Shown: positions 18,205-27,067 of the stretch, piece after piece
Position numbering within the stretch: the stretch's first letter is position 1
Layout: each line of letters begins with the position of its first letter
Source: Neolewinella antarctica
GTDB taxonomy: Bacteria; Bacteroidota; Bacteroidia; Chitinophagales; Saprospiraceae
Reading direction: 5' to 3'
Assembly (NCBI RefSeq): GCF_011927835.1
Contig: NZ_JAATJH010000007.1
Location: forward strand, 1 to 64,000
DNA: 64,000 nucleotides
Position numbers and translations under genes: made by a program
Notes under the pieces: model-generated
Database searches by the model: none
Seen by the model: the letters and a program-made list of their open reading frames with translations, nothing else
What the model was told of the DNA's origin: nothing

Positions 18205-19293
18205 ATGACCGTGGACCGCTGGCACCATTTTCGTGAGAATCTACTGGGCTGGTACCGCCCCGAGCGGCGCCCGATGCCCTGGAAGGAGCATAACGACCCT
18301 TACAATATCTGGCTGAGCGAAATTATTCTTCAGCAGACGCGCGTCGAGCAGGGCACGGCCTACTATGAGCGCTTCGCGGCCACTTACCCAACCGTGCGGG
18401 ACCTCGCCCGCGCGCCGGACGACGAAGTGATGAAGCTTTGGGAAGGGCTGGGCTACTATTCCCGCGCCCGTAACCTCCTCAAAGCAGCCCGGATGGTGGT
18501 CGATCAGTACGACGGGGATTTTCCGGATACGTACGTCGGGCTTCTAAAACTACCCGGCGTCGGGCCTTACACGGCGGCGGCCATCGCTAGTTTTGCGTTC
18601 GACCGGCAGGTAGCCGTGCTGGACGGCAACGTTTACCGGGTGCTCTCCCGGTACGCCGGCGTGGCGACGCCCACTGATAGCACGGCTGGCAAACATCAGT
18701 TTTCCGAGCTAGCTACCCTGGCACTGGGGGAAGCCCCCGCGGCACGGTTTAATCAGGCGATTATGGACTTCGGCGCGCTCGTCTGTACCCCACGGAAAGC
18801 AGCCTGCAAAGTCTGCCCCCTGGCGAAAGCGTGCGTGGCGCTGGCGGAAAACCGGGTTTACGACCTGCCCGTCAAAGAGAAAAAGCTCAAGCGGCGCGAC
18901 CGCCATTTTCACTATTTGGTTATTAAGGACGACAGTGAACGGACGATCATTCAGCAACGCAGCGAAAAGGACATTTGGCAGGATCTCTACCAGTTTCCTT
19001 TGTTGGAGACACCCAAAAAAACGCTGGCGTCCGCGGACCTTCCGCTCCACCCCGACTGGCCGGCCTGGCTACCCGCCGGGGAGCTTACCTTCCGTAAGCG
19101 AAGCCAGCCGTTTAAGCAACAACTCACCCACCAGACGATCTACGCTACTTTCCACACTTTCCACTGGAAGTTGATGCCCGGGAGCGGGGAGGGGTTTGTC
19201 GTTACGCAAAACAAATTGTTGGATAATTTTGCATTTCCGCGGGTGATCGCTAAGTTTATTGAGGATAAGCGCCTACTTTTGGACCTCTTCTGA
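18205..19293 (+). CDS. mutY: A/G-specific adenine glycosylase MutY
   Basis: Removes adenine mispaired with 8-oxoguanine. It has 362 residues, as usual. The start at 18205 is chosen because the longer frame (TTG at 18160) begins inside the terminator. Visible: catalytic Glu39 in SEIILQQTRV, helix-hairpin-helix LPGVGPYTA at 116-124, catalytic Asp140 in VAVLDGNV, the 4Fe-4S cysteines in CTPRKAACKVCPLAKAC, and a C-terminal NUDIX-like 8-oxoG reader domain. It is first in the mutY-ssb-gldE order common in Bacteroidota. Confidence 0.96.
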   Translation: MTVDRWHHFRENLLGWYRPERRPMPWKEHNDPYNIWLSEIILQQTRVEQGTAYYERFAATYPTVRDLARAPDDEVMKLWEGLGYYSRARNLLKAARMVVDQYDGDFPDTYVGLLKLPGVGPYTAAAIASFAFDRQVAVLDGNVYRVLSRYAGVATPTDSTAGKHQFSELATLALGEAPAARFNQAIMDFGALVCTPRKAACKVCPLAKACVALAENRVYDLPVKEKKLKRRDRHFHYLVIKDDSERTIIQQRSEKDIWQDLYQFPLLETPKKTLASADLPLHPDWPAWLPAGELTFRKRSQPFKQQLTHQTIYATFHTFHWKLMPGSGEGFVVTQNKLLDNFAFPRVIAKFIEDKRLLLDLF

Positions 19294-19364
19294 GCTTGCC
19301 CAAAAACTGGTTTCCGGACAAGCCCGGACGAGCGCTTTCACTTTCACCACAGAATACCGACACC

Positions 19365-19865
19365 ATGGTCAACAAAATTACCCTCATCGGCCGTCTCGGC
19401 GCAGACCCGGAGATCCGTACCCTCGAAAGCGGCGTAGCCGTCGGTAAATTTGGCCTCGCCACCTCCGAAAACTACAAAGACCGGAGTGGCGAATGGCAGG
19501 AACAGACCGAATGGCACGACGTCGTCGTCTGGCGGCAGGCCGCCGAGCGGGCCCAGCGCTCCCTCACGAAGGGCTGCATGGTGTACGTCGAGGGGAAGTT
19601 GACGCACCGTAAATGGCAGGATAAGGAAGGCAATAACCGTAAAACCACCGAAGTGGTCGCGAACTATTTCCGGGTTCTCAACAACCCAAACAAGAGCGAC
19701 GATAACCGGCCTTCTTCCGGGGAGCCCGATAACTATGCTCCGGCAGATCTTCAAACTACTACGACGACGACGCCAGCTAGCCAGCCCACGGCAGCCAGTA
19801 GTGAACCGGCTCCGACTGGAGGCGGGGGTAAGAACTTTGACGACGAGGAAGATCTCCCCTTTTAG
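19365..19865 (+). CDS. ssb: Single-stranded DNA-binding protein
   Basis: A 166-residue SSB. The OB fold starts at MVNKITLIGRLGADPEIR; 23 extra codons upstream are not conserved, so the ATG at 19365 is used. A Gln/Thr/Pro-rich linker leads to the acidic tip DDEEDLPF that recruits repair and replication proteins. It lies 71 bases after mutY and may be co-transcribed with it. This could be the housekeeping SSB or a second copy; the window shows only this one. Confidence 0.95.
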   Translation: MVNKITLIGRLGADPEIRTLESGVAVGKFGLATSENYKDRSGEWQEQTEWHDVVVWRQAAERAQRSLTKGCMVYVEGKLTHRKWQDKEGNNRKTTEVVANYFRVLNNPNKSDDNRPSSGEPDNYAPADLQTTTTTTPASQPTAASSEPAPTGGGGKNFDDEEDLPF

Positions 19866-19966
19866 CGTAGGTGAGCGTGACTGAAAAGAGCCCGGCCGGG
19901 TGAAATTCGAGCGTGGATGGTTCGATTCATTCTCCTCCTCCTCCGCGCGAACGGGTGAACGGGGCT

Positions 19967-19974
19967 TATATTTG
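19967..19974 (+). promoter_or_regulatory. TAnnTTTG box upstream of gldE
   Basis: TATATTTG is a full match to the Bacteroidota -7 element. The expected start point (about 19981) lies 26 bases before the TTG start of gldE. No TTG was found at -33, so this is a partial promoter. Confidence 0.5.
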
Positions 19975-20006
19975 TAACCGAACCAATCCCCCGCGGCCGC
20001 ACCAAT

Positions 20007-21470
20007 TTGGACCTTCCCGGTTTATTCTCCTTTTCCTTCCCCACAGTGTTGCTGTTTAGCATCTCTTCTCCGCTGATATTTGGCGGCTTGGGCATCATTA
20101 TACTGCTCTTTTTGTCGGGTTTGGTATCCGGTTCCGAGGTAGCCTTTTTCTCGCTCAACGAGAATGATTACGAGGAATTTGCCGCTAATCCTTCACCCGC
20201 CACCACGAAGTTGATCGAGCTGAAGGAGTACCCACGTCGGTTGTTAGCCACCATCCTCATTGCTAACAACTTCATCAACATTGCGATCGTCCTGATCTCG
20301 GAACTACTCCTGACGGAGATTTTCCAGGATGGGTTTTTTAGGTCCTGGGCGAGTACGCTGTTGACCTGGATCGAAAGCTTACGGGGCCTGGATGGGAACA
20401 TCCCGCTGGAAAATGTGACCCAGCTGGCGACCGTCATTCGCTTCACCATCACGATCGTGGGCGTTACCTTTTTGCTCGTCCTTTTCGGGGAGGTAGCCCC
20501 AAAAGTCTACGCCCGCATGAACCGGGTCCAATTGGCTAAGCTGATGGCCCGCCCGGTCGGGATTATGCTGAGTCTTTTTGCTCCCATATCCGCCGTCCTG
20601 GTCAACGGCGCGGCGGTGATCGAACGCCAGTTGGAAAGCCGGAGTAACGATAACTCAACCGTGAGCCAGCAGGACATCGACGAAGCGATCGACCTGACCG
20701 TCCAGCAGGAAGAAAATGGGGAGGACGGGCAGCCGCAGGATGTTTACATCCTCAAGCGGATCGTCCTGTTCGCCAACGCTACCGTTCGCCAAATCATGCG
20801 TAGCCGCGTCGACGTAGTTGCCGTAGACCAGAGCATCGGTTACCACGAGCTACTCGAGAAGGTCCGCGAACACAGCTACAGCCGCATCCCCGTTTTTGAG
20901 GATGATTTCGATAAGGTCCGGGGCATCCTGTACGTAAAGGATCTACTCGGTTACCGGTACGAAGCGGCGGATTTCGACTGGCACGGGCTCATCCGTCAGG
21001 AGATCCTTTACGTGCCGGAAAACAAAAAAGTCAGCGAACTACTCAAGCAGTTCCAGCAGGAAAAGATGCACATGGCCATCGTTGTCGACGAGTACGGGGG
21101 CACGGAAGGCATCGTCACGCTGGAAGACGTCATGGAAGAAGTCATTGGTGACATTCAGGATGAATTTGACGAGGGCGACGAGATTGTCTTTAACAAGGTC
21201 GATGATCTGAACTATGAATTTGACGGTAAGACGCTTCTGAACGATGTCTGCCGCGTGCTGGAAATGAGTACGAGCACGTTCGATGAGGTCAAGGGGGATG
21301 CGGAGTCTCTGGCCGGATTGGTGCTGGAGCACGTGGGAAAACTGCCGGAACCTAATCAGGAAATTAAGGTGGGGGAGTATACGCTGAAGGTGCTGTCGGT
21401 TACGCCGCGGCGGATTGAGGAAGTGCTGGTTACTTTGCCGGAGAGTCGTTTGGAGGTTGAGGAGAGGTAG
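20007..21470 (+). CDS. gldE: Gliding motility-associated protein GldE (CNNM/CBS family)
   Basis: A 487-residue membrane protein of the HlyC/CorC-CNNM type. It has four membrane segments in the first 200 residues (the CNNM domain, with SGLVSGSEVAFFSL), a pair of CBS domains (about 265-390, VVDEYGGTEGIVTLEDVMEEVIGDIQDE) and a C-terminal CorC-HlyC transporter-associated domain. In Flavobacterium, GldE assists gliding and type IX secretion together with GldD. The start is a TTG with the TATATTTG box just upstream; a GTG about 14 codons later is possible. The ssb-gldE order supports the name; the usual partner gldD is about 37 kb away. Confidence 0.88.
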   Translation: MDLPGLFSFSFPTVLLFSISSPLIFGGLGIIILLFLSGLVSGSEVAFFSLNENDYEEFAANPSPATTKLIELKEYPRRLLATILIANNFINIAIVLISELLLTEIFQDGFFRSWASTLLTWIESLRGLDGNIPLENVTQLATVIRFTITIVGVTFLLVLFGEVAPKVYARMNRVQLAKLMARPVGIMLSLFAPISAVLVNGAAVIERQLESRSNDNSTVSQQDIDEAIDLTVQQEENGEDGQPQDVYILKRIVLFANATVRQIMRSRVDVVAVDQSIGYHELLEKVREHSYSRIPVFEDDFDKVRGILYVKDLLGYRYEAADFDWHGLIRQEILYVPENKKVSELLKQFQQEKMHMAIVVDEYGGTEGIVTLEDVMEEVIGDIQDEFDEGDEIVFNKVDDLNYEFDGKTLLNDVCRVLEMSTSTFDEVKGDAESLAGLVLEHVGKLPEPNQEIKVGEYTLKVLSVTPRRIEEVLVTLPESRLEVEER

Positions 21471-21581
21471 GTATTGAGATTTCTGAATAATCTTGAGAAT
21501 TACTCTACGCGTATAGCTGAATACTGTATCTATTTCTGCCCGTTTTGCCTTTCTTTTTAGAAAAAAAGAAACAAAATTCTT

Positions 21582-21779
21582 GTCCTTTGAGCCTGACTAG
21601 TCAATGTTTTCGTGCTTGAAAGGCTAAAATCTGTAAACTCGCCTTTTCGCTTTGTTTTTCAAGACGGCGCTTTTCGGTTATACCGTCTGGTGATTTTAGT
21701 ACTCATTTTGTGGTGGCTCATACAGTACAGATTTCTTCACGCCTTTCAAGCACGAAAACATTGGCCAGGCTCAAGGGAC
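21582..21779. repeat. MITE-like 198-bp inverted-repeat element
   Basis: The left arm 21582-21624 (GTCCTTTGAGCCTGACTAGT...) and right arm 21741-21779 pair over about 38 bases with a small bulge; both share CAATGTTTTCGTGCTTGAAA. Inner sequences pair more weakly (AAATCTGTA / TACAGATTT). It has no coding capacity. The size and terminal inverted repeats suggest a non-autonomous mobile element, although no target duplication was evident. Confidence 0.75.
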
Positions 21780-21934
21780 GGCTAACAAGTACCAGAAAGC
21801 TTGGTAGGTTTCGTATCCCTGATCAACTAAGCATCATCAAATAATACCTTATACATCGTAATCCTAAATATAGAGGTCCTTCCAACTTAAATGGTAAGTA
21901 AGTAAATCACAGAAAACTTCTTCCAGAATCCTCT

Positions 21935-21951
21935 GGCACCCGCGACCGCGC
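21935..21951 (-). repeat. GC-rich dispersed core repeat, short form
   Basis: GGCACCCGCGACCGCGC, a perfect copy. It lies in the AT-rich gap 57 bases past the stop codon of the minus-strand gene that ends at 22008. Confidence 0.75.
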
Positions 21952-22007
21952 AAATTACTAGCTTGGAAAGATTAGAATTTACGTCAAAACCTCAAGGTGG
22001 TGACAAA

Positions 22008-24281
22008 CTACTCCCGCGCAATAAACCAAGCAAAAGTCTTACACTCCTCTATTACGTAGTTGTAATACTTAGTATCCGCATAGTCAGCCCGTAAGCGCCG
22101 GAAGTAGGAAAACGGCCTTTCGCCTCCCGGCCGGCCGGTCGCGTAATGATCATTCCGTTCCGTTTTCGCGGCGTAGTAAAGCGCCTCCGCCGCCGCTTCC
22201 CGCGTTGGCGCCCGGGTGACGGCGCGCTCGAAATAGTAGCGCGCACGGTCCATCGTGAAGTTTTCGAGGTTGCCGAGGGGCGCGCTGGGGTGGGTGAACA
22301 CGGCATCCGGCGTCCGCGCCTTAGCGGCCCGGGCGGCGCTGGTTGACGAGCGGAAGGCGTCCGCAAACTTCCAGTTAAAGCTGAAGTACGACATGTTGTA
22401 GTGGGCCAGACCGATGTTGAAGTAGTTGCGGGCGGCGAGGGTGTCGTTAGCCGTGCGGCGGGCGTCGTCTTCGAGGGCCAGCAGGCGTTCCAGTAAATCA
22501 ACTTTGTTGTAGCGCGTCGCGGCGGGGTCCGGTGTGTAGTTGACTTTGTCGCGAAATTGCTTGACGAACGGGACGTACGTGCCGTAGTCGTTCCGCCGGG
22601 CGGCGGGGATGCGGAGGAAATACTCCAGCGCGATCTCCCACTGGCCACGCTGCAAATAGTAAAGCCCGGTCAGGTGGTGCAGATCGGCGACGGGGTTCTT
22701 GCCGATGCGGTCGGCCAGCAAGCCCCGGTCGAAGGCGTTTCCGTTGAGGCTGTCCGTCATCCCCATCAGTTCGTTGAGCATGCTGATCTGCGGGTTCTTC
22801 GCGATGGCGTCGACGCCGTACCGCAGCAAAGCCGCCTTACCGCGCTGACCGCGCTGATTATAGACGACTTCCAACTTGTCGTTCACCATCGGCGTGAGGT
22901 AGGGGTAGCGGGCGCGGAGGTCGCTATCCTTTAGTAATTCGTAATAGTGGAGTTCTACCGCGTCGTCCACGTAGTCGAGGGCGAGCAGGTCGGCTACTTC
23001 CTGAAAGATATCGAGTTGCGCCAGCAGGCTGTCGTTGTCCGTCCGCTGGCGAAGTTGCGCGTAGGTGATGTCCGCGTAGTAGTAATCGCCGCCGAGCATC
23101 TCGACCGTCCCGCGCGCGAAAAGCCAGAGGTCGGGGCGGGCGGCGGTGCCGGCGTCGACGACTGTGTTGATGAACGCCTGGAGCTCGATCAGCCGTTTAC
23201 CGGCTTCCGCCCGGGGGCGGTTGTGGTAGCGTTCGTTGCGAGCCTTTTTTGGGTTAAAATCCAGCCCCAGCAGGTCCCGTTCGAGTTCCAACAGTTCCCG
23301 CATCAGCAACGGTTCCAGCGCCCGGCTGTCCGCGTCGAGGCGGAAGATTTCTTCCATTTCCTGGACGAGGTTCGCCCGCCGGTCCTGCGCGCGCAGCACG
23401 TGGAGCATCGCCCGCTCATGATCGTTGGCACAGAGCAGACTGGTCGCCGCCCACTCCTCATCCGAACGGATTTTGAAACTCCGGTGGGCACTTTCCCGAC
23501 AACTCGCGCAGCGCTCGAAAACACGACTGAACGCGTAAGCGGATTCGGGGTAGTTGCCGAGGGACTGCAAAACGCCGGCGCGGTGGCTTTCGATCCAATC
23601 GTAAAGTATGCTCGGGTCAGCCGAAATCTTGGGCATCAGGTAGGCGTGCAGCTCCAAAAAGTAGTCGTACTCCCTGAGGTAGTGCGCCAGCCGGAGCAGC
23701 TGGTAAGCGTAGCGAAGCCGAACGTAGTGGCTCTCCGTATTCTTGAAGAAGTCGAGCCCTTCGTCGATGAACGCTTCCATCTCCACCTTGGCCCCGGACT
23801 GGGTGGCAAAGGTTTTCTTCTGGCGGACGACGTAGGGTTCTACCCGCTTCGCGTAGAGTAAATACTGCGCGACTTCCCGGCAGCGGTAGTCCACTAAATG
23901 TCGCGCGAAAGAATTGCTGCGTAGTTTCCCCGGCAGGTCCCTGGCGGAGGCTTTTTCGTTCGCGCTCAGGTCCATGACGCGCTTTAGTTCGTTGATGGTG
24001 TTGCCGTAGAGCAGCCCGCGTACGTCGTCGATTTCCACTTCCTCGCAGTAGCGGTCGTACCATTCCTGCAGGTTGTCGCGCTCGCGAATGTTCTCGGCCA
24101 GGAGGCGGGTGTCCTGGTATTCCGCGCTGAAGGCTGCGTAGAACGGGTAGAGCTCGCTGTCGTAGTCGAGCAATTCCGGATTCAGGAATTTATAACCGTA
24201 ATAGGGTGGGGGGCTGGGGCAATCGGCGGCGAGGGCGGTGGCGATTAGTATTCCGAAAATTAGGAGGACATACTTGGTCAT
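22008..24281 (-). CDS. Exported helical-repeat hypothetical protein
   Basis: A 757-residue protein with a clear signal peptide (MTKYVLLIFGILIATALA, cleavage before ADC). The mature part is almost all helix, with TPR-like pairs (for example GLYYLQRGQWEIALEYFLRI and ARYYFERAVTRAPTREAAAEAL), so it is likely a periplasmic or envelope scaffold. No enzymatic motif is seen. It has no recognised family. A TAnnTTTG box lies 71-78 bases upstream, next to a long-form repeat. Confidence 0.78.
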   Translation of the reverse strand: MTKYVLLIFGILIATALAADCPSPPPYYGYKFLNPELLDYDSELYPFYAAFSAEYQDTRLLAENIRERDNLQEWYDRYCEEVEIDDVRGLLYGNTINELKRVMDLSANEKASARDLPGKLRSNSFARHLVDYRCREVAQYLLYAKRVEPYVVRQKKTFATQSGAKVEMEAFIDEGLDFFKNTESHYVRLRYAYQLLRLAHYLREYDYFLELHAYLMPKISADPSILYDWIESHRAGVLQSLGNYPESAYAFSRVFERCASCRESAHRSFKIRSDEEWAATSLLCANDHERAMLHVLRAQDRRANLVQEMEEIFRLDADSRALEPLLMRELLELERDLLGLDFNPKKARNERYHNRPRAEAGKRLIELQAFINTVVDAGTAARPDLWLFARGTVEMLGGDYYYADITYAQLRQRTDNDSLLAQLDIFQEVADLLALDYVDDAVELHYYELLKDSDLRARYPYLTPMVNDKLEVVYNQRGQRGKAALLRYGVDAIAKNPQISMLNELMGMTDSLNGNAFDRGLLADRIGKNPVADLHHLTGLYYLQRGQWEIALEYFLRIPAARRNDYGTYVPFVKQFRDKVNYTPDPAATRYNKVDLLERLLALEDDARRTANDTLAARNYFNIGLAHYNMSYFSFNWKFADAFRSSTSAARAAKARTPDAVFTHPSAPLGNLENFTMDRARYYFERAVTRAPTREAAAEALYYAAKTERNDHYATGRPGGERPFSYFRRLRADYADTKYYNYVIEECKTFAWFIARE

Positions 24282-24282
24282 G

Positions 24283-24332
24283 GGCGCGGTCGTCCCGACT
24301 GAGTGCGGGACTTGCTTTGGCTTCGCGGGTGC
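24283..24332 (-). repeat. GC-rich dispersed repeat, long form
   Basis: GGCGCGGTCG, then the palindromic module GTCCCGACTGAGTGCGGGAC, a spacer, then TTCGCGGGTGC. It is nearly identical, in opposite orientation, to the copy at 26235-26285. It begins one base after the ATG of the exported helical protein, so it forms that gene's leader. Confidence 0.8.
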
Positions 24333-24351
24333 AGGGTTATTCGGGAAGAAG

Positions 24352-24359
24352 CAAAGATA
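24352..24359 (-). promoter_or_regulatory. TAnnTTTG box for the exported helical protein
   Basis: TATCTTTG on the minus strand is a full -7 match. A TTG at -33 was not found. The leader would include the adjacent long-form repeat. Confidence 0.45.
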
Positions 24360-24414
24360 CGGGGCACGCGGGCGGAGTTATTTACCGAGGGACCAAAGCG
24401 TGAGCCGTCACCGA

Positions 24415-25002
24415 TCACTTCTTAATCCGTCTGGCGTTCGCCGCCAAGAAACCTTCCCACCCCTTGAAGCTCGTCCCACCGCCGAGCTTCCCCCGCGTCT
24501 GGTAGTAGTGGCACATCGCTGCCCCGAGCGCATCCGTCGCGTCGTTCAGTACCCGGCTCATGTCGAGCGAAAACTCCTGTTCGAGCATCTTGCAAACCTG
24601 CTCCTTACTCGCGTTACCGTTGCCGGCGACGGCCTGTTTAATCTTTCGTGGTGCGTATTCCACCACCTTTACGTCGAGATTCATCGCCGCGGCCATGCAA
24701 ACCCCCTGCGCCCGCCCGAGCTTGAGCATCGACTGGGGGTTCTTACCGAAAAAGGGACTTTCGATGGCCATCACCGACGGTTTGTGCGTCCCAATCACCT
24801 GCGTCAGCCGCCGGTGGATGGTGGACAGGCGCTCGGCGTGGTCCTTGAACTGGGCGAGTTTGAGGGTGCCGAGCTCCAGGATTCGTTTGGAGCGCGGGTG
24901 AATCTCCACCACGGCGAAACCCAGCACGACCGTGCCCGGGTCGATACCGATGATGCGGTAGGGGGCGGCGTCGGCTTTCTTTTTGGGCTTTGGGGCGGGC
25001 AA
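24415..25002 (-). CDS. ruvC: Holliday junction resolvase RuvC
   Basis: Cuts Holliday junctions during recombination. At 195 residues it is slightly longer than usual because of a basic N-terminal tail (PAPKPKKKADAA) and C-terminus. Catalytic residues visible: Asp21 in IIGIDPGT, Glu81 in VMAIESPFFGKN, and the C-terminal acidic pair in NDATDALGAAMCHY. Translation starts with TTG at 25002. ruvA and ruvB are not in the window. A palindromic repeat (25020-25110) occupies the divergent promoter region it shares with the flippase-like gene. Confidence 0.95.
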   Translation of the reverse strand: MPAPKPKKKADAAPYRIIGIDPGTVVLGFAVVEIHPRSKRILELGTLKLAQFKDHAERLSTIHRRLTQVIGTHKPSVMAIESPFFGKNPQSMLKLGRAQGVCMAAAMNLDVKVVEYAPRKIKQAVAGNGNASKEQVCKMLEQEFSLDMSRVLNDATDALGAAMCHYYQTRGKLGGGTSFKGWEGFLAANARRIKK

Positions 25003-25019
25003 TGTTGTAATTTTGGTTT

Positions 25020-25110
25020 AAGGTTGAGGGCATCCTGCCCGAACGTGACCGCGGTAGCTATCACGAGAACACTACCGCACGGCCGTTCGGGCAGGATGCC
25101 CTCAACCTTT
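25020..25110. repeat. Palindromic dispersed repeat, copy 1 of 3
   Basis: The left arm GGTTGAGGGCATCCTGCCCG...AACGT and right arm CGTTCGGGCAGGATGCCC...TCAACC are perfect complements over about 26 bases, with a second inner pair (CGCGGTAG / CTACCGC). It sits between the divergent ruvC and flippase-like genes. Related copies are at 44212-44375 and 62200-62287. Confidence 0.85.
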
Positions 25111-25147
25111 CCCAAGAACCGACTAAAACGCCTAACCAACAAATAAT

Positions 25148-26119
25148 TTGACAAAGGAGGGAAATAAACTTTTTGGTTCCGTCTGGAAAATCTGGGCGCT
25201 GCGCTTGCTGGGTGCGGCGTTGGTGTTGGCTTTCGCGTGGCATTTATACCGACTGACGCGGGAACTGGACTGGTCCGATTTCGGCCGTTCCCTCACCCGC
25301 TCTGATCGTTGGCCCTATTTCCTATTCGTGCTGGCCCTGATGCCCCTCAACTGGTGGCTGGAAGCGCGGAAGTGGCACCCACTGCTCAGCGCCTTCCTCA
25401 CCTGGCCTTTTTCCAAAACCTGGCGCGCCACCATCGCCGGCGTCACCCTGAGCGCCGCCACGCCGAACCGAATTGGGGAGATCGGGGGGCGAATGACCGT
25501 GGCGACTAAAGAGGAATGGCCGGCAGTAATCGCGAGTAGTATTTTGGGTAGCGCCTGTCAGTGGATCGCTTTTCTCTTACTCGCCTGGCCGGGGCTGATG
25601 TGGACGGCAGGTGAGCTCTTGCAGGACCGCATCAACTTCCCCGTAACGTGGCTCTGGCCGGTCGGCCCCGTCTTGTTATTAGCGGGTATCTGGTTGGGTA
25701 AACCCGCTTTTGTCGGTCTATTAAAGTTTCTGAACGGTAAATGGGGCTACGACACGACGCAACTGAGCTACGGATTAGAAAAGGTTAACGCCGGGTTAAT
25801 GATCCGCGCCGGCGCGTACGCGTGCGTGCGGTTCAGCGTCTACTGTGGGCAACTGTATCTCTTGCTACGGTTTTTCGGCTTGGCTTTGCCGGTGGGGAAA
25901 ACCCTGGCGGGGATTGCTGGCATCTACCTCGTCCAGGCGGGGATTCCCCTGCCGCCGGGGGCTAACCTGGTTACCCGCACGGAGCTGGGTTTGTTACTTT
26001 GGGGCGACGGGCCGGAAGTTGCCGCCGCCACGGTACTGGCCTTCGCAACGCTATTTATAGTAAACGTTCTGTTGCCGTCGTTACCTGGTTACTGGTTGAT
26101 CGTCCAAAAGCACAAATGA
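25148..26119 (+). CDS. Flippase-like integral membrane protein (LPG synthase TM/UPF0104-like)
   Basis: A 323-residue protein with about eight membrane helices. The core GVTLSAATPNRIGEIGGRM matches the conserved GxxxxxxxPxRxGE stretch of the AglD/YbhN/LPG-synthase-TM family, whose members move or build lipids. The start is a TTG (25148). The stop overlaps the next ATG by ATGA (26116-26119), so it is translationally coupled to the DUF3108 gene. The lipid handled is unknown. Confidence 0.78.
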   Translation: MTKEGNKLFGSVWKIWALRLLGAALVLAFAWHLYRLTRELDWSDFGRSLTRSDRWPYFLFVLALMPLNWWLEARKWHPLLSAFLTWPFSKTWRATIAGVTLSAATPNRIGEIGGRMTVATKEEWPAVIASSILGSACQWIAFLLLAWPGLMWTAGELLQDRINFPVTWLWPVGPVLLLAGIWLGKPAFVGLLKFLNGKWGYDTTQLSYGLEKVNAGLMIRAGAYACVRFSVYCGQLYLLLRFFGLALPVGKTLAGIAGIYLVQAGIPLPPGANLVTRTELGLLLWGDGPEVAAATVLAFATLFIVNVLLPSLPGYWLIVQKHK

Positions 26120-27060
26120 TGAGATTCTTGCCCGTACTAACCCTGCTTTTTCTGCTGTTGACCGGCTCGTCCGTCGATTTGCGGGCGGGTGAAAGTTGGC
26201 GGTTTGGTTCAGAACTATTTCATCTCATCAACCCGGCACCCGCGAAGCCAAAGCAAGTCCCGCACTCAGTCGGGACGACCGCGCCCCCTATCTGGCACCC
26301 GCCAATGGCCGCACGCGACGTCTGCACAACCGACAACGACACCTTTCAGCCCGGCGAAATAATTACCTACAAGCTGTACTACAACTGGGGAATGGTGTGG
26401 CTGGCCGCGGGTGAAGTCGTGTTCAAGGTGAGTGAACTGCCCGATCAGTACCACATCACCGTGACGGGGAAAACCTACGAAAGCTACGAGTGGTTTTACG
26501 CGGTGAACGACCGCTACGAGAGCTACCTCGACAAGAAATCGCTCCTCCCCAAAATCCACATCAAGGACGTCCACGAAGGCGGCTACACCCGCTACGACCG
26601 CACGACGTTCGACCAGATCGACCAAACCGCCGTCAGCGCCCGCGGCAAAACGCGCTACGACCTGGCGGACGAACGCATCGACTTCGACGGCTGCATGCAC
26701 GACCTGATTTCAATCGTCTACTGGGCACGCAACCTCCGGTACGAAGAACTGAACAGGAACCAAGAAATCCCCATTACGATCCTGATGGACCGGAAGATCT
26801 ACCCCCTCAAAGTCAAATACCTCGGGCCGGAAGCCAAGACCAAAGTCAGGGGCGTCGGCCATTTCCGCACCCAAAAATTCAGCCCGCAGCTCATTGCTGG
26901 CGACGTATTCAAGGAGGGTGACGAGATGAAAATTTACGTTTCCGACGATGAGAACAGAATCCCCGTATTGATCGAATCACCGGTGGTGGTGGGGAGCGTA
27001 AAGGCGGTTTTGCACAGTTACTCGGGGTTGAAATACTCAATGACGGCTAAGGTGCGCTAG
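26116..27060 (+). CDS. DUF3108 family exported protein
   Basis: A 314-residue protein. The start at 26116 (ATGATG) gives a signal peptide, MMRFLPVLTLLFLLLTGSSV. The domain from about residue 75 (FQPGEIITYKLYYNWGMVWLAAGE) is that of DUF3108, a periplasmic beta-rich family. Between signal and domain, residues about 40-57 (NPAPAKPKQVPHSVGTTAP) are encoded by an in-frame long-form dispersed repeat, so this linker is probably not functional sequence. It is coupled to the flippase-like gene, suggesting an envelope role. Confidence 0.82.
   Translation: MMRFLPVLTLLFLLLTGSSVDLRAGESWRFGSELFHLINPAPAKPKQVPHSVGTTAPPIWHPPMAARDVCTTDNDTFQPGEIITYKLYYNWGMVWLAAGEVVFKVSELPDQYHITVTGKTYESYEWFYAVNDRYESYLDKKSLLPKIHIKDVHEGGYTRYDRTTFDQIDQTAVSARGKTRYDLADERIDFDGCMHDLISIVYWARNLRYEELNRNQEIPITILMDRKIYPLKVKYLGPEAKTKVRGVGHFRTQKFSPQLIAGDVFKEGDEMKIYVSDDENRIPVLIESPVVVGSVKAVLHSYSGLKYSMTAKVR
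26235..26285 (+). repeat. GC-rich dispersed repeat, long form, inside a gene
   Basis: GGCACCCGCGA, spacer, GTCCCGCACTCAGTCGGGAC, then GACCGCGCC. It is nearly identical to the reverse complement of 24283-24332, and keeps the reading frame of the DUF3108 gene. Confidence 0.85.
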
Positions 27061-27067
27061 CTTTTTT

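Noticed and set aside
22947-23861. 304-codon frame opposite the exported helical protein
   Set aside because: A GC-rich shadow frame; the opposite strand has a signal peptide and helical repeats.
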